Shown: positions 26,178 through 35,784, counted from the first letter of the stretch. The stretch: DNA of 64,000 nt from Butyrivibrio hungatei NK4A153 (GCF_000424465.1 NZ_KE384197.1:79394-143393), one strand, 5' to 3'. A program made the numbers and translations. The notes: a model not told the origin generated them from the letters alone.

Positions 26178-27544
26178 GACACCTTATCTTCTTCCTCTTT
26201 TATTTCATATCTTTTAATAGGTTCCAATGATTGTTTTTTATCATATTTTATTATCAACCATATATACAACGGAATCAGCCAATAATACCAATAGATCAAG
26301 AATCCGCCTCTAAGATGCGAAAGAATATAAAACCCTTCAATAATATAGATAAACTGCCACGCTCCTCTATTCTGTGCTTTTTTGTATATCAATGCTATGG
26401 TAGCAAAATATATTATCAATAGCGGTATTCCCCCCCAATAATAGAAACTCATATACATATCAGCCTCTATAGGCCACTGCATCGTTCCCCCATTCATCCA
26501 GGAATCCGGATAATACTTCATCGTCAACCATACGCTCATATCAAAAAATTCCGAAAAATTTGTAATTCCAAGTTTTACAAGCGGCCAGTTTAACGGTAAA
26601 AAGAATGTTCTCAGAAAATCAGGAGAATAGTCTCTTGTCATTATTAGAAAATTCTCAAAAGTATCAAAATAATTCAGAATCTGATTTATACCGGTTATCA
26701 AACTGCCTGTCATTATTTCACCCAGCCTGACGATCATTCCGACAACAAAAATAACCAATCCCAAAACGATCAGCAAAATACTCTTTTTATCTAATGTTTC
26801 TAATTTAATGACTTTATCTGCCATAAGCATCAGAATCATCATGAATGTAGTGGATTTACTACCTATAAATGTATATGACGCACATAAAAGCACTATATAC
26901 AAAAAACGCCTAAAATATCCGCGCCATCCTGTAATTCCCCTTTGCCCCTCAAAAAACAACAATAAAAGCAACGCATGTGTAAATAGCAAATAAAACATTC
27001 CAGCGCCACCTCTACTAAAAAAGGCATCATTCGCACTTTTAATCCATGCCGAAAACCCACCCGTTCTCTTAACGTATATAAAAAAACCTATTGTAAAAAG
27101 GCTACATACAACTGAAAAAGTAACCTTTCCCATCCTTATTTCATTTTTTTTACGATCTTTTTTTTCTTTTCTAACTTCAGTGATTCTATCCGTATCTTTA
27201 TCAAGATCATTCAGAAACCACTCCAAAGTAAACATCGCAACAGCATATGTCACAAAACACATTAAAAACGCCTGATTAACTTTTTCCACACCATATTGCT
27301 CGTACACATTTTTATACCGATTCGAAAATACCGGGCTCAGGCAATACCACACAAAATAATATGCAAAAACAATGTTCTTGGGATTTAAAAGCTTTTTAGG
27401 AAATAACAATGCATATATTATTACCACAAATCCAAAAAAGAAATACTTAAGTTCTATTTCGCATATATATAATCCAAATAAAACAATAATACTCACCAAA
27501 GGAATAATTGCCTTTGTCGGTATTCTAGGTATTTTTACCTTCAA
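26174..27544 (-). CDS. Oligosaccharide repeat-unit polymerase-like membrane protein
   Basis: A 456-residue protein with about 12 membrane segments, a charged loop (RKEKKDRKKNEIRMG) near residue 133 and TFIGSKSTTFMMILMLMADK, resembling EpsG/Wzy-type O-antigen polymerases. The large loop near residues 300-375 contains LNWPLVKLGITNFSEF and NGGTMQWPIEADMYMSFYYW. The start appears to be TTG at 27544: a stop codon lies just before it, and GGAGAGG is about 10 nt upstream, inside the end of the previous gene. It overlaps the flippase gene by 4 nt, so polymerase and flippase are coupled. Confidence 0.72.
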   Translation of the reverse strand: MKVKIPRIPTKAIIPLVSIIVLFGLYICEIELKYFFFGFVVIIYALLFPKKLLNPKNIVFAYYFVWYCLSPVFSNRYKNVYEQYGVEKVNQAFLMCFVTYAVAMFTLEWFLNDLDKDTDRITEVRKEKKDRKKNEIRMGKVTFSVVCSLFTIGFFIYVKRTGGFSAWIKSANDAFFSRGGAGMFYLLFTHALLLLLFFEGQRGITGWRGYFRRFLYIVLLCASYTFIGSKSTTFMMILMLMADKVIKLETLDKKSILLIVLGLVIFVVGMIVRLGEIMTGSLITGINQILNYFDTFENFLIMTRDYSPDFLRTFFLPLNWPLVKLGITNFSEFFDMSVWLTMKYYPDSWMNGGTMQWPIEADMYMSFYYWGGIPLLIIYFATIALIYKKAQNRGAWQFIYIIEGFYILSHLRGGFLIYWYYWLIPLYIWLIIKYDKKQSLEPIKRYEIKEEEDKVS

Positions 27545-27549
27545 CTATA

Positions 27550-28611
27550 TTACCTCTCCTTTATAACATTAGGTAAGAATTTCTGTAACTTTTCCTTATC
27601 CACATATTTAAGTCCATACTCTCCAAAAAGCCCCTCACAAGCCTCTCTACTTGTACAAATAATCGGTCCATCATATCCAATACTAATATAATCCAGCACC
27701 AGCGTTGAGAAATCAACTATTATACAATCCAAATTATCATACTTATCCCTTGTTTCGATAATTGATTCTTTTCCCTCAAACATATTTCCTGCGGAAAGCG
27801 GATGAAGCATAACAACAGCAACATATCCTTCCAATCCTAATATGCACTCTGTTATATCCGTGAGCCAATCAGGAAAAGTCTGATCCACAATTCCTACATA
27901 CTTTTTTCCTTCTTGTTTCTCCATGTGCTTAAACTCTATATTAGTCTTAAAACCATCGATATAATATCTGCAACTGTCATTTTTCACTATTACATCTCTA
28001 AATACTGTTTCAGAGAATTTATTGTATAAATGAACTTCATCACAATATATCTTATTGGGAATTATAATCTTCTCCGTAACAACACCATGCTGATACATGC
28101 TGTATGACGCTTTATGCTCCGCGCATAATTCCGTAAGCCAATATGTAAATTCATCATAATGTCCAAATGAACATACTGCATTAAATCTGTTGCCACCAAA
28201 TGCTTCTCTCAACAAGCGATATTCGAGCCATCTTCCGAGATTATGCCCACCTCGAGGAGTGCTCATAACAGAAGACAATATGATCCAAAACCTTTTTCCT
28301 ACAGGTATCGTTGAAACAATGGAAACCTTCTCTCGCAAATCCTTTATTGAATCAGTAAATTTTCTGACATGGATTCTCTGAAAATTCTCAGTTGCCGGAT
28401 TATTCTTCTTAGCCTCAAAATATCCATTAATGAAAAACACCTCTGAATTTACACTTTGCTTTTTTGATACAACACATAAGCATATATAAAAAAGGAACAT
28501 TTTCATTGATGTCATAAAGCTTAATTGCTTTTCAAAACCTATTGCTTTTAAATTATCTATTCCGTTAAGAAAAATCTCTTTTTCCTTATTACTCAATCCT
28601 TCAAACCTCAA
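27550..28611 (-). CDS. Unrecognised glycosyltransferase-like protein, candidate nonulosonate transferase
   Basis: A 353-residue soluble protein that I do not place in a family with certainty. It has SMYQHGVVTEK near residue 192, VAVVMLHPLSAGNMFEGK near 276 and DFSTLVLDYISIGYDGPII near 312. A YQHG motif, then an 'HP' motif, then a Ser-Thr/Asp-x2-S cluster is the order seen in sialyltransferase- and CDP-glycerol-transferase-like GT-B enzymes. Since the locus makes a CMP-nonulosonic acid and no other candidate sits nearby, this is a good guess for its transferase. The start is probably TTG (28611), with GGAAAT close by. It lies 9 nt after the amidotransferase and 5 nt before the polymerase. Confidence 0.6.
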   Translation of the reverse strand: MRFEGLSNKEKEIFLNGIDNLKAIGFEKQLSFMTSMKMFLFYICLCVVSKKQSVNSEVFFINGYFEAKKNNPATENFQRIHVRKFTDSIKDLREKVSIVSTIPVGKRFWIILSSVMSTPRGGHNLGRWLEYRLLREAFGGNRFNAVCSFGHYDEFTYWLTELCAEHKASYSMYQHGVVTEKIIIPNKIYCDEVHLYNKFSETVFRDVIVKNDSCRYYIDGFKTNIEFKHMEKQEGKKYVGIVDQTFPDWLTDITECILGLEGYVAVVMLHPLSAGNMFEGKESIIETRDKYDNLDCIIVDFSTLVLDYISIGYDGPIICTSREACEGLFGEYGLKYVDKEKLQKFLPNVIKER

Positions 28612-28620
28612 TATTTCCGA

Positions 28621-29790
28621 CTATTTCCTGATCCTCTTTTCGAGTCCGAGTTTCTCATAAAGCTTGATACCAAGATTATAGATTTTCTCCTGGCTCTTGA
28701 ATTTATCTGTACACTCAGGCATCTCATGATATTTCATAAGTTCCTCTTCAGATATTTCAAGCTTCTTCGCAACTTCTGCAAACAACTCTTTGCTCTCTTC
28801 TTCTGAAAGCGGCGGCTGCTCAAGAATTTTCAAAGCCTCATCCCTTGTCATCTGTCCTGTTACAACAAGGCTTGATAACTGAGCTCTTCTTATATCATGT
28901 CCAAATCTTGTAGGCTGCCAATAGCCTTCAAGGAATTTCGTGATAAGATCCTCGAAATGCTTCTGCGAATACGGCTCATAGTCATATTCTTTCTTAAGAG
29001 TTTCAAGCATCTGTTCCTTTGTAAACTCTACGTAATTAAGCGGCTTTAATGTCTTAACACCCAAAACATACGGAATCCAGAATTTATGTTTAAATCCATT
29101 GGTAAATGTATAATTCTTGATCGGTATTTTGCAATATTTGCGGATTACATCCTTAAGATATGTACCGTCACCTGTCGGGCCTGATCCTTTCTCCCATGAA
29201 GATGGATCTGCAATAATCTCCGTGCAAATATTATAACCATTGAGAATATACTTAACTCCCAGCTCACATGAATATCTGTCTATAAGTGAAATAAACGCAT
29301 GATCCTGAGGAGCGTCAAGCATTTCAAGTCCTGTTCTGAACCAAGCAAGTTGCATTTCGCGCATCTCATCCCAGTCCATCTTCTCCATATGAAGCTCAAC
29401 TCCAAGCTTATCCGTAAGTTTCTTTATATTGGTCTCAGCAACAGGAAGATTCCAGCCGGCATCGATATGGAATACAAATGGCCTTAATCCCCACTCTTTT
29501 ACTGCAAGATGCAGCATGTAAGAACTGTCAAGTCCGCCCGAAAGGCCGAGTATACAGTCATACTCTTTTCCTTTTCCGCTTTCTTTAATAGCATTTATAA
29601 GATCCTGTAATTCTTTCTCATGTCCCTTGCCATGATTCCACTCAGGTTCTATACGTTCTTTATATTCATTGCATCTCATACATACGCCGTTTGAATCAAA
29701 TGTAATATCTTCATCTGACGTATCCATTACACAACATTTGCATATCTGATATGGCTTACTGTATTTACTTTTTATGACAACTTCACTCAT
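28621..29790 (-). CDS. N-acetyl sugar amidotransferase, WbpG/PseA family (second copy)
   Basis: A 389-residue PP-loop ATP pyrophosphatase. ICKCCVMDTSDEDITF and GVCMRCNEYKE supply paired Cys for a metal site. CILGLSGGLDSSYMLHLA is the PP-loop, followed by DAGWNLPVAETNIKKL. The family turns an N-acetyl group into an acetamidino group, using ammonia from a HisH/HisF-type partner. ATG at 29790 has AAGGAT about 6 nt upstream; reading from 29811 would overlap hisF. The paralogue at 31240-32415 shares the Cys and PP-loop motifs, so two amidinations, perhaps on two sugars, are possible. Confidence 0.9.
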   Translation of the reverse strand: MSEVVIKSKYSKPYQICKCCVMDTSDEDITFDSNGVCMRCNEYKERIEPEWNHGKGHEKELQDLINAIKESGKGKEYDCILGLSGGLDSSYMLHLAVKEWGLRPFVFHIDAGWNLPVAETNIKKLTDKLGVELHMEKMDWDEMREMQLAWFRTGLEMLDAPQDHAFISLIDRYSCELGVKYILNGYNICTEIIADPSSWEKGSGPTGDGTYLKDVIRKYCKIPIKNYTFTNGFKHKFWIPYVLGVKTLKPLNYVEFTKEQMLETLKKEYDYEPYSQKHFEDLITKFLEGYWQPTRFGHDIRRAQLSSLVVTGQMTRDEALKILEQPPLSEEESKELFAEVAKKLEISEEELMKYHEMPECTDKFKSQEKIYNLGIKLYEKLGLEKRIRK

Positions 29791-29794
29791 CTTA

Positions 29795-30571
29795 TTATCC
29801 TTCCGAATCATATATTCCGGCTTTTATCAATTCCTCTTCTCGAGGTGCCGTTATAAGCACAGCACGAAGTCTTCCGTAGAACACAAACATACTTCCGCCT
29901 GCTGCCGCATGTGCATGTCCTTCCTGCAGTACCTTTTTTAGATCATCAATTCCGCCTGCTCCGCCTATTGCAGTTACAGGAATATCAACTGCATCAGCTA
30001 TGCTCTTAACAAGTTCAATATCATATCCCTGCATCATCCCGTCATTATCTATGGAATTGATTATTATCTCACCAACACCAAGCTCCAATGCTTTCTTTGC
30101 CATTTCAGCCGGTGCTATTCCTGTCTTACGACTTCCGTCTTCTATAATGCACTCGTATCCGTTCTTGTTCTTCTTTGCATCTATAGATGCAACAACACTC
30201 TGGCTTCCAAAAAGTCGCACTGCTTCTTTTATCAGCTCGGGATTATCCACAAGTGCTGTATTAAGTACAACCTTCTCATATCCTATTGCAAGCAGTTTTC
30301 TGACCTGATCAATATTTGTGATTCCGCCGCCATAACTTAATGGCATAAATGCTTCACTTGCTATATCGCTAAGTAACTGAAAATCTGGTTCTCCATGATT
30401 CTTGGAAGCGCTTATATCCAATATGGATAATTCATCTACTCCTTTAATATTGAATATCTTAACGGCATTAACCGGATCTCCAAGATATGTTCTTTCTTTA
30501 AATTGTCTTGTTTTAATAAGATCCCTGTCATCTACCAGAAGAACAGGGATTATACGTGGTCTGTTATACAT
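29795..30571 (-). CDS. hisF: HisF-like cyclase subunit (WbpI/HisF2 type)
   Basis: A 258-residue (beta-alpha)8 barrel related to imidazole glycerol phosphate synthase HisF: IIPVLLVDDRDLIKTRQF at the N-terminus, SYGGGITNIDQVRKLLAIG, VVASIDAKKNKNGYE (matching the second catalytic Asp) and VTAIGGAGGIDDLKKVL. The N-terminal 'VLLVDDRDLIKT' differs from the CLDVKDGRVVKG of the histidine enzyme and is typical of polysaccharide-locus copies. With HisH it probably hands ammonia to the adjacent amidotransferases. It lies 13 nt after hisH. Confidence 0.88.
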   Translation of the reverse strand: MYNRPRIIPVLLVDDRDLIKTRQFKERTYLGDPVNAVKIFNIKGVDELSILDISASKNHGEPDFQLLSDIASEAFMPLSYGGGITNIDQVRKLLAIGYEKVVLNTALVDNPELIKEAVRLFGSQSVVASIDAKKNKNGYECIIEDGSRKTGIAPAEMAKKALELGVGEIIINSIDNDGMMQGYDIELVKSIADAVDIPVTAIGGAGGIDDLKKVLQEGHAHAAAGGSMFVFYGRLRAVLITAPREEELIKAGIYDSEG

Positions 30572-30584
30572 AATTAATCTCTGA

Positions 30585-31196
30585 TTACATTTCTACAAAA
30601 TTAGTTAGTAGTGCCATTCCGAAGCTATGACTCTTCTCCGGGTGAAACTGAACGCCCATGATATTATCTTTCACAACCGCTGCCGCAAATTCATAACCAT
30701 AATCACATGTCATCATGACATTTTCCTGTGACTCGCATACTGCATGATATGAATGAACAAAATAGTACCTTTGTCTCTTTTCTGTGAGACCGCGTGTAAG
30801 CGGTATATCTTTTTTGATATCAACTATATCCCAGCCCATGTGAGGGACTTTCAAATTAAAATCGTGAACTTGAAACTTCTTACTGCAAAACGGAATGAGG
30901 CCAAGTCCCTTTGAAGTACCTTCTTCACTGCCTGTTCCCAGAAGTTGCATTCCAAGGCATATACCAAGAATAGGTTTCTTATCCTGAGTTGCCACCTTCT
31001 TTATATATTCAGCTAAATTGCTTTCATTTAGCTTACTCATTCCGGCATCAAAAGAACCAACACCCGGCAAAATAAGTTTATCGCATTTATCAAGTTCTGT
31101 TATATCGGAAGAAATAATTGCTTTCTCTCCGATTATCTTAAGCATATTCTTTATGGAGCCAAGGTTACCCAGCCCATAATCAATTATTCCTATCAT
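30585..31196 (-). CDS. hisH: HisH-like glutamine amidotransferase subunit
   Basis: A 203-residue class I glutamine amidotransferase: IGIIDYGLGNLGSIKN, LILPGVGSFDAGMSKL, the nucleophile in GICLGMQLLGTGSEEG, and the His-Glu pair in GVQFHPEKSHSFG. Length and motifs match HisH. The ATG at 31196 was chosen because the protein then starts exactly where HisH proteins do; a longer reading to 31286 overlaps the amidotransferase gene. It releases ammonia for HisF and, in this setting, for sugar amidination. It is flanked by one amidotransferase gene upstream and hisF downstream. Confidence 0.9.
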   Translation of the reverse strand: MIGIIDYGLGNLGSIKNMLKIIGEKAIISSDITELDKCDKLILPGVGSFDAGMSKLNESNLAEYIKKVATQDKKPILGICLGMQLLGTGSEEGTSKGLGLIPFCSKKFQVHDFNLKVPHMGWDIVDIKKDIPLTRGLTEKRQRYYFVHSYHAVCESQENVMMTCDYGYEFAAAVVKDNIMGVQFHPEKSHSFGMALLTNFVEM

Positions 31197-31239
31197 TGCT
31201 TTACCACTTTTTCTATATATTGTCTGACTGTAATGTCCG

Positions 31240-32415
31240 TTATACTCTAAGATTCCTTCGCTCCATACCGAGTAGCTTATTAACAAACACGCCGAGTCGA
31301 ATCATCCACATAGAATTCTTGTAATCTTCAGGTGTCTTATTTGGTCCCTCGATAATGGCATCAAATTCCTCTGTTGAAACTCCGAGTTTTTTTGCGATAT
31401 ACTCTTTATCCTGCATCATAAGATCAGGATCATACGGAGATTGTTCAAGTCTCTTCAAAGCCTCTTCTCTTGTGAGTGTTCCTGCAAGTATCTCATTGGA
31501 CATTACATTTTTACGAGTATCAAATCCAAACTTGTGAGGAAGATAATATCCTTCAAAAAATCTGGTAAACACATTCTCATAATGTTTATTCTCGTATTTA
31601 TTCCACCCGTACTTCTCATGGAGCAGCTGTTCTGCTTCCGTTTTGTTATAAACAACATAATCAAGCGGATACACCCTGTGCATCTGCTTAAAATATCTGT
31701 AATATACTTTGTACTTCAGCATTCCGCATGTGGGATATGTCTTTAATTCTCTCTGTCCGAATTTCTTATGAATATCCATTGCCATGGTCAGGTCATTCAT
31801 ATATATCCACTCGACCGGCGGACGAATAAACTCCGTTGCATTATTGGATCCCGTAAGAACATAGTGAATCTTATGTTTAACAGCATAATTGTACAAGGCA
31901 GAAAAAATCGCGTGATCCTGAGGAAAGTCCTGTGAAGATATTCCGGACTTAAAAAATGAAAGCTGCAGATCGGCCATTTCTTTCCAGTTAATGACTTCAG
32001 TGTACATATCTATGTCAAGGCCCTTAACTATCTTCTCAATGTTATCAACAGCCACATTAAGATTCCAACCTGTATCAACCACAAAAGCCAGCGGTCTAAG
32101 CCCCATAACTTCCTTGGCAATATATGCAAGATATGAACTGTCTGCCCCGCCGGAAAGCCCAAGTATGCAGTCATAATCACTGTTTTTTCCTGCTTTTTTT
32201 ATCTTTTCGGCAAGTTGCATTAATTCTTCTGTTTTATTTTCTTTTGGCTTCCAATACGGCGCTATATTCTTATCAAAGTTACGGCAATGATCACATACAC
32301 CGTTCTCGTCAAATGTTATTTTTGAATCAGTCGTATCCATAACGCATCTTGTGCATCTCTGATACGGTCTTATTTTAACTGTTTCCTTATTGTCTGTAAT
32401 ATTTTTCGAATTCAT
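31240..32415 (-). CDS. N-acetyl sugar amidotransferase, WbpG/PseA family (first copy)
   Basis: A 391-residue PP-loop protein with Cys pairs in RCTRCVMDTTDSKI and GVCDHCRNFDKN, the ATP loop CILGLSGGADSSYLAYIA, and DTGWNLNVAVDNIEKI. It is the paralogue of 28621-29790 and encodes the same presumed step, acetamido to acetamidino. Its 5' end overlaps the glycosyltransferase gene by 29 nt with only a weak ribosome site, so translation may depend on the upstream gene. The order amidotransferase, HisH, HisF, amidotransferase is uncommon; Pseudomonas and Campylobacter examples have one copy. Confidence 0.9.
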   Translation of the reverse strand: MNSKNITDNKETVKIRPYQRCTRCVMDTTDSKITFDENGVCDHCRNFDKNIAPYWKPKENKTEELMQLAEKIKKAGKNSDYDCILGLSGGADSSYLAYIAKEVMGLRPLAFVVDTGWNLNVAVDNIEKIVKGLDIDMYTEVINWKEMADLQLSFFKSGISSQDFPQDHAIFSALYNYAVKHKIHYVLTGSNNATEFIRPPVEWIYMNDLTMAMDIHKKFGQRELKTYPTCGMLKYKVYYRYFKQMHRVYPLDYVVYNKTEAEQLLHEKYGWNKYENKHYENVFTRFFEGYYLPHKFGFDTRKNVMSNEILAGTLTREEALKRLEQSPYDPDLMMQDKEYIAKKLGVSTEEFDAIIEGPNKTPEDYKNSMWMIRLGVFVNKLLGMERRNLRV

Positions 32416-33625
32416 CTATCAGTTTCTTCTTTGTAAAATTAGTTTCAAAATATTTTCTTGCCTTCGGTCCATACATATTTTTATATGAATCCGGAAGATT
32501 TTTTATTGCTTCAGCAAGTTTTTCTGCATTTCCGATATCAACGCATACACCGCAATCCGCATCTTTTATAACTCTTTCAGTCTCACCCTTTGCAGATGCA
32601 ATTATCGGCATTCCGCAAGCCATGTATGACTGAAGCTTGGCCGGTATAGTCCATGTAAAGAGCTGCGTATCCATAAATGAGATGAACGCCGCATCACACA
32701 ATCCCAGAAATGCAGGAATCTTCTCCGCAGGCTGTCTGTCTATCAGTATAAACTTGTCTCTCACACCCAATTCTTCTATTTCAAAAACAAGCTTACTCTT
32801 ATATCTTCCATCTCCGACAATCACAAACTTAACGTTCGTATCTCCGAGAAGTTTTGCTGTCTTCGGAAGGACTTCAAGTCCCTGCGCATAACCGATATTA
32901 CCGGTAAAAGCAATCTTCATGGATGTATTATCAGCTATAAGCTCTTTGATACTGTCATCATCAGAGTCGCCAAGTTCCTTTATCGAAGCCTCTCTATCCA
33001 GCACATTATAGAAATCTTCCGCATACTGCGGCCAATAATGTACCTTTTCTCTCGGAACAGGAACCTTTCGATTCACAACCGCCTCTACAAAACTTGGACT
33101 TGTAACAAATATCTCATTACAGGCTTTGTAAATCTTATCAACCATTCTATCTATAGGCTTTATTATGAGTGGATTATGTATTCCTGTCACAATCTCAACG
33201 TTCTCAGGCCAAAGATCCTGAACATATAAATAAAGCGGAGCTCTATGTTTCTTGGCATATCTCACACCAATCTTGCACTGAGTCATCGGCGAAGTTTCAA
33301 ACATAAATACGTAATCAGCCTGTATTCTAGTAAATATATTCCAAAAAAATCCTGAAATCGGGAACGAAAAATAATTAAGCACAAGCCCTATCGGTGAATG
33401 TCCTCTCGGAATAAGAGGTATCCTTATTATCTTAATTCCGTTCCATGTTTCTTTTCTATTCTTAAACAAGCCGTAGCCTTTATAAAATTTGCCCTGCGGA
33501 TAATTAGGTATTCCGGTCAGTACAGTAACGTCATATCCTCTCTGTACCCATTCTGTGCATATGTCATTAATCCTGAACTGTTCAGGATAAAAATATTGGC
33601 ATATTACAAGGATTCTTTTACTCAT
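32387..33625 (-). CDS. GT4 glycosyltransferase, WbuB-like (L-FucNAc transferase candidate)
   Basis: A 412-residue GT-B glycosyltransferase: ILVICQYFYPEQFRINDI, VTVLTGIPNYPQGKFYKGYG, LYLYVQDLWPENVEIVTG and IAFTGNIGYAQGLEVLPK, with PAKLQSYMACGMPIIASAKG as the donor-binding E/C-G motif. This is the WbuB pattern; WbuB enzymes transfer N-acetyl-L-fucosamine. The UDP-L-FucNAc genes capEFG lie in the same transcription direction, which fits. AAGGAAAAAATAG precedes the ATG. It leads the amidation cassette. Confidence 0.83.
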   Translation of the reverse strand: MSKRILVICQYFYPEQFRINDICTEWVQRGYDVTVLTGIPNYPQGKFYKGYGLFKNRKETWNGIKIIRIPLIPRGHSPIGLVLNYFSFPISGFFWNIFTRIQADYVFMFETSPMTQCKIGVRYAKKHRAPLYLYVQDLWPENVEIVTGIHNPLIIKPIDRMVDKIYKACNEIFVTSPSFVEAVVNRKVPVPREKVHYWPQYAEDFYNVLDREASIKELGDSDDDSIKELIADNTSMKIAFTGNIGYAQGLEVLPKTAKLLGDTNVKFVIVGDGRYKSKLVFEIEELGVRDKFILIDRQPAEKIPAFLGLCDAAFISFMDTQLFTWTIPAKLQSYMACGMPIIASAKGETERVIKDADCGVCVDIGNAEKLAEAIKNLPDSYKNMYGPKARKYFETNFTKKKLIDEFEKYYRQ

Positions 33626-33689
33626 CTATTTTTTCCTTGTGAAAGTTTATTAAGTGTAGTAATACACTATTGCAATCTAAGTCATCTTA

Positions 33690-34949
33690 TTATACATTGA
33701 AAGAAGAAGTTGGACAAGTTATTCCATCCAAAACAGCTGGTACACACAGCATAATTGGTATTACTACCGTATACCACATCTGCACATCATAAAAAAAAGT
33801 TGGTATTATAGACGCCATTATTACATACGCACAACATACACCAAACTTATTATTGGAATTAGTTATAGCAAGTTTTAACGCGCTTACATCAGTTATTATC
33901 AATGTAATTATTGATACCATCCCCCATTCATACAATATAGACATGTATGCATTATCGCACATATTATACTGCTCTTCCATATATGGTGAATTAGCTATCA
34001 TCATCCTTGAAGTAGCCACTCCATTCCCAAATAATATTTTCAAAAAGTTACTATTCATCAACTGTTGAAACGTATACTTTATGTAATTAATCCTAAGTCT
34101 GTATGGCTGTTGGCCTTTTATATTTGTAAACCTATTCTCAATAATCCAACAAACACGCGGAAAAAAAACAACCAAAATCAAAAAAACAGATATCACCACT
34201 ATATATTTCAATGACTTGGGTATTTTTTTCCACTCTTGCACAATAGTCAGAAAATTTTTACTGATAAAAAAAAGTATTGTAAATAAAAGTCCAAACCATA
34301 TACTTCTCGATTGTGTAAGTAGAATGAATGGCACATAGACTATTAATCTTATTATAGAATCCATTTTTTTTACTACATCGCTCACTCTGCTATCTCTAGG
34401 TAGCAACGGAATCCATAAAAATATAAGAAATATATGTCCTGCCGGAATAGGATTACCATATATTGAATAAGGTCTATACAACCACCCATAATATTTAACA
34501 ACTCTAAAATAACTAATATAGCCATAAATTCCCGTCCCAAGCACAAGACAGGATAACATACTCATTCCAACCTCAAATTGTTCTTTTTTACAAATATACA
34601 AAATCGTTGCTATGATAAAAGCCGCAATATCAATATATATATACATCATCAAATCAATCTCCGGCATATTATCATCTAACCACAATAAATATGAATTGAC
34701 CAAGCTTGATACAACAATAATTCCCACCCCCGCCAAAATATACCTATATATCTTGGACAGCCTATTCTTTCTACAAACACCCACATAAAAAACACACCAA
34801 AAAATAAGCACAATATGAAGTGGAAGTATAAATTTTCTTCCAAACCATCCATAAGAATATATAATTCCCCATACAAAAAATAATGGTATTGTAGCAAATG
34901 CCATAATATCAGTTATTACATTTGAATAATCCGTATATTTATTTTTCAT
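33690..34949 (-). CDS. O-antigen ligase/polymerase-like membrane protein
   Basis: A 419-residue, strongly hydrophobic protein with 11-12 membrane segments. YSIYGNPIPAGHIFLIFLW, FILLTQSRSIWFGLLF and the long outer loop near residues 255-310 (ENRFTNIKGQQPYRLRINYI) are the layout of the Wzy_C O-antigen ligase/polymerase group. It could join repeat units or attach chains to a carrier. Codon use appears more AT-rich than the flanking genes, which may point to separate acquisition. GAGGAA lies about 10 nt before the ATG. It is divergent from the plus-strand WbqC gene, with 114 nt between. Confidence 0.7.
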   Translation of the reverse strand: MKNKYTDYSNVITDIMAFATIPLFFVWGIIYSYGWFGRKFILPLHIVLIFWCVFYVGVCRKNRLSKIYRYILAGVGIIVVSSLVNSYLLWLDDNMPEIDLMMYIYIDIAAFIIATILYICKKEQFEVGMSMLSCLVLGTGIYGYISYFRVVKYYGWLYRPYSIYGNPIPAGHIFLIFLWIPLLPRDSRVSDVVKKMDSIIRLIVYVPFILLTQSRSIWFGLLFTILFFISKNFLTIVQEWKKIPKSLKYIVVISVFLILVVFFPRVCWIIENRFTNIKGQQPYRLRINYIKYTFQQLMNSNFLKILFGNGVATSRMMIANSPYMEEQYNMCDNAYMSILYEWGMVSIITLIITDVSALKLAITNSNNKFGVCCAYVIMASIIPTFFYDVQMWYTVVIPIMLCVPAVLDGITCPTSSFNV

Positions 34950-35003
34950 ATCAACGTGAATTCCTCATCTATTCTTTAATCCTACCGAGATATAATACTA
35001 TAT

Positions 35004-35032
35004 TTGCTTTCATTCTACAATTGAAGTATTAT
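35004..35032 (+). promoter_or_regulatory. Promoter for the plus-strand WbqC-epimerase pair
   Basis: TTGCTT (35004-35009) and TATTAT (35027-35032) are 17 nt apart. The ribosome site GGAGG lies at 35047-35051 and the ATG at 35064. Confidence 0.55.
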
Positions 35033-35063
35033 TATATGGATTATTTGGAGGAATTGCGCAGTT

Positions 35064-35771
35064 ATGGCTAATAAAACAATAGGAATCATGCAACCGTATT
35101 TTTTTCCTTATATCGGATACTGGCAACTGATGAATGCTGTCGATGAATACGTGGTATATGATGACGTCAACTTTATAAAAGGTGGATGGATCAACAGAAA
35201 CAGGATATTGTCAGACTCAGAGCCGCTTTATATAAATGTTCAGTTATCCAAAGCAAGCCCCAACAAGAAAATAAACGAAATTGATATATTTGACGATCCA
35301 AGACTTGAAAAAAAGCTCTATATGACGCTTCAGCGCTGTTACAAAAACGCTCCGTACTATAAGGAAGCATATCCTGTCTTGGAACGCATCTTATCCAAAA
35401 TGAACGGAAACCTCGCAAAATTTCTATTTTCTTCCATTCAGGAAATCTGCGATTACCTTGACATTCACACCAAACTGATACTTTCCTCAGAGCTTGAAAA
35501 AGATACATCTCTTGTTGCTGAAGCAAAAGTTATCGATATAGTAAAACGTCTGTCCGGTGACAGATATCTTAATGCAATTGGCGGTCAAGAGCTTTATTCC
35601 AAAGAACACTTTGCAGATAACGGACTTGAGCTCAGATTCCTAAAGACCGACGGCATTGTTTATAAGCAGTATGATAACGCTTTTGTTCCCGGTTTATCTA
35701 TAATTGATGTAATGATGTTCAATTCCAAAGACCGGATTCAAGAACTATTGAATCAATATGAATTAGTATAA
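35064..35771 (+). CDS. WbqC-family protein
   Basis: A 235-residue protein beginning IGIMQPYFFPYIGYWQLMNA and VDEYVVYDDVNFIKGGWINR, which is the hallmark of the WbqC-like family. GGQELYSKEHFADNGLELRF and GLSIIDVMMFN complete it at typical length. The family is common in O-antigen and capsule loci, but its reaction is not established to my knowledge. It opens a two-gene plus-strand unit and is followed by the epimerase gene after 13 nt. The ribosome site GGAGG is 12 nt before the ATG. Confidence 0.85.
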   Translation: MANKTIGIMQPYFFPYIGYWQLMNAVDEYVVYDDVNFIKGGWINRNRILSDSEPLYINVQLSKASPNKKINEIDIFDDPRLEKKLYMTLQRCYKNAPYYKEAYPVLERILSKMNGNLAKFLFSSIQEICDYLDIHTKLILSSELEKDTSLVAEAKVIDIVKRLSGDRYLNAIGGQELYSKEHFADNGLELRFLKTDGIVYKQYDNAFVPGLSIIDVMMFNSKDRIQELLNQYELV

Positions 35772-35784
35772 AAGGATATTTCAC

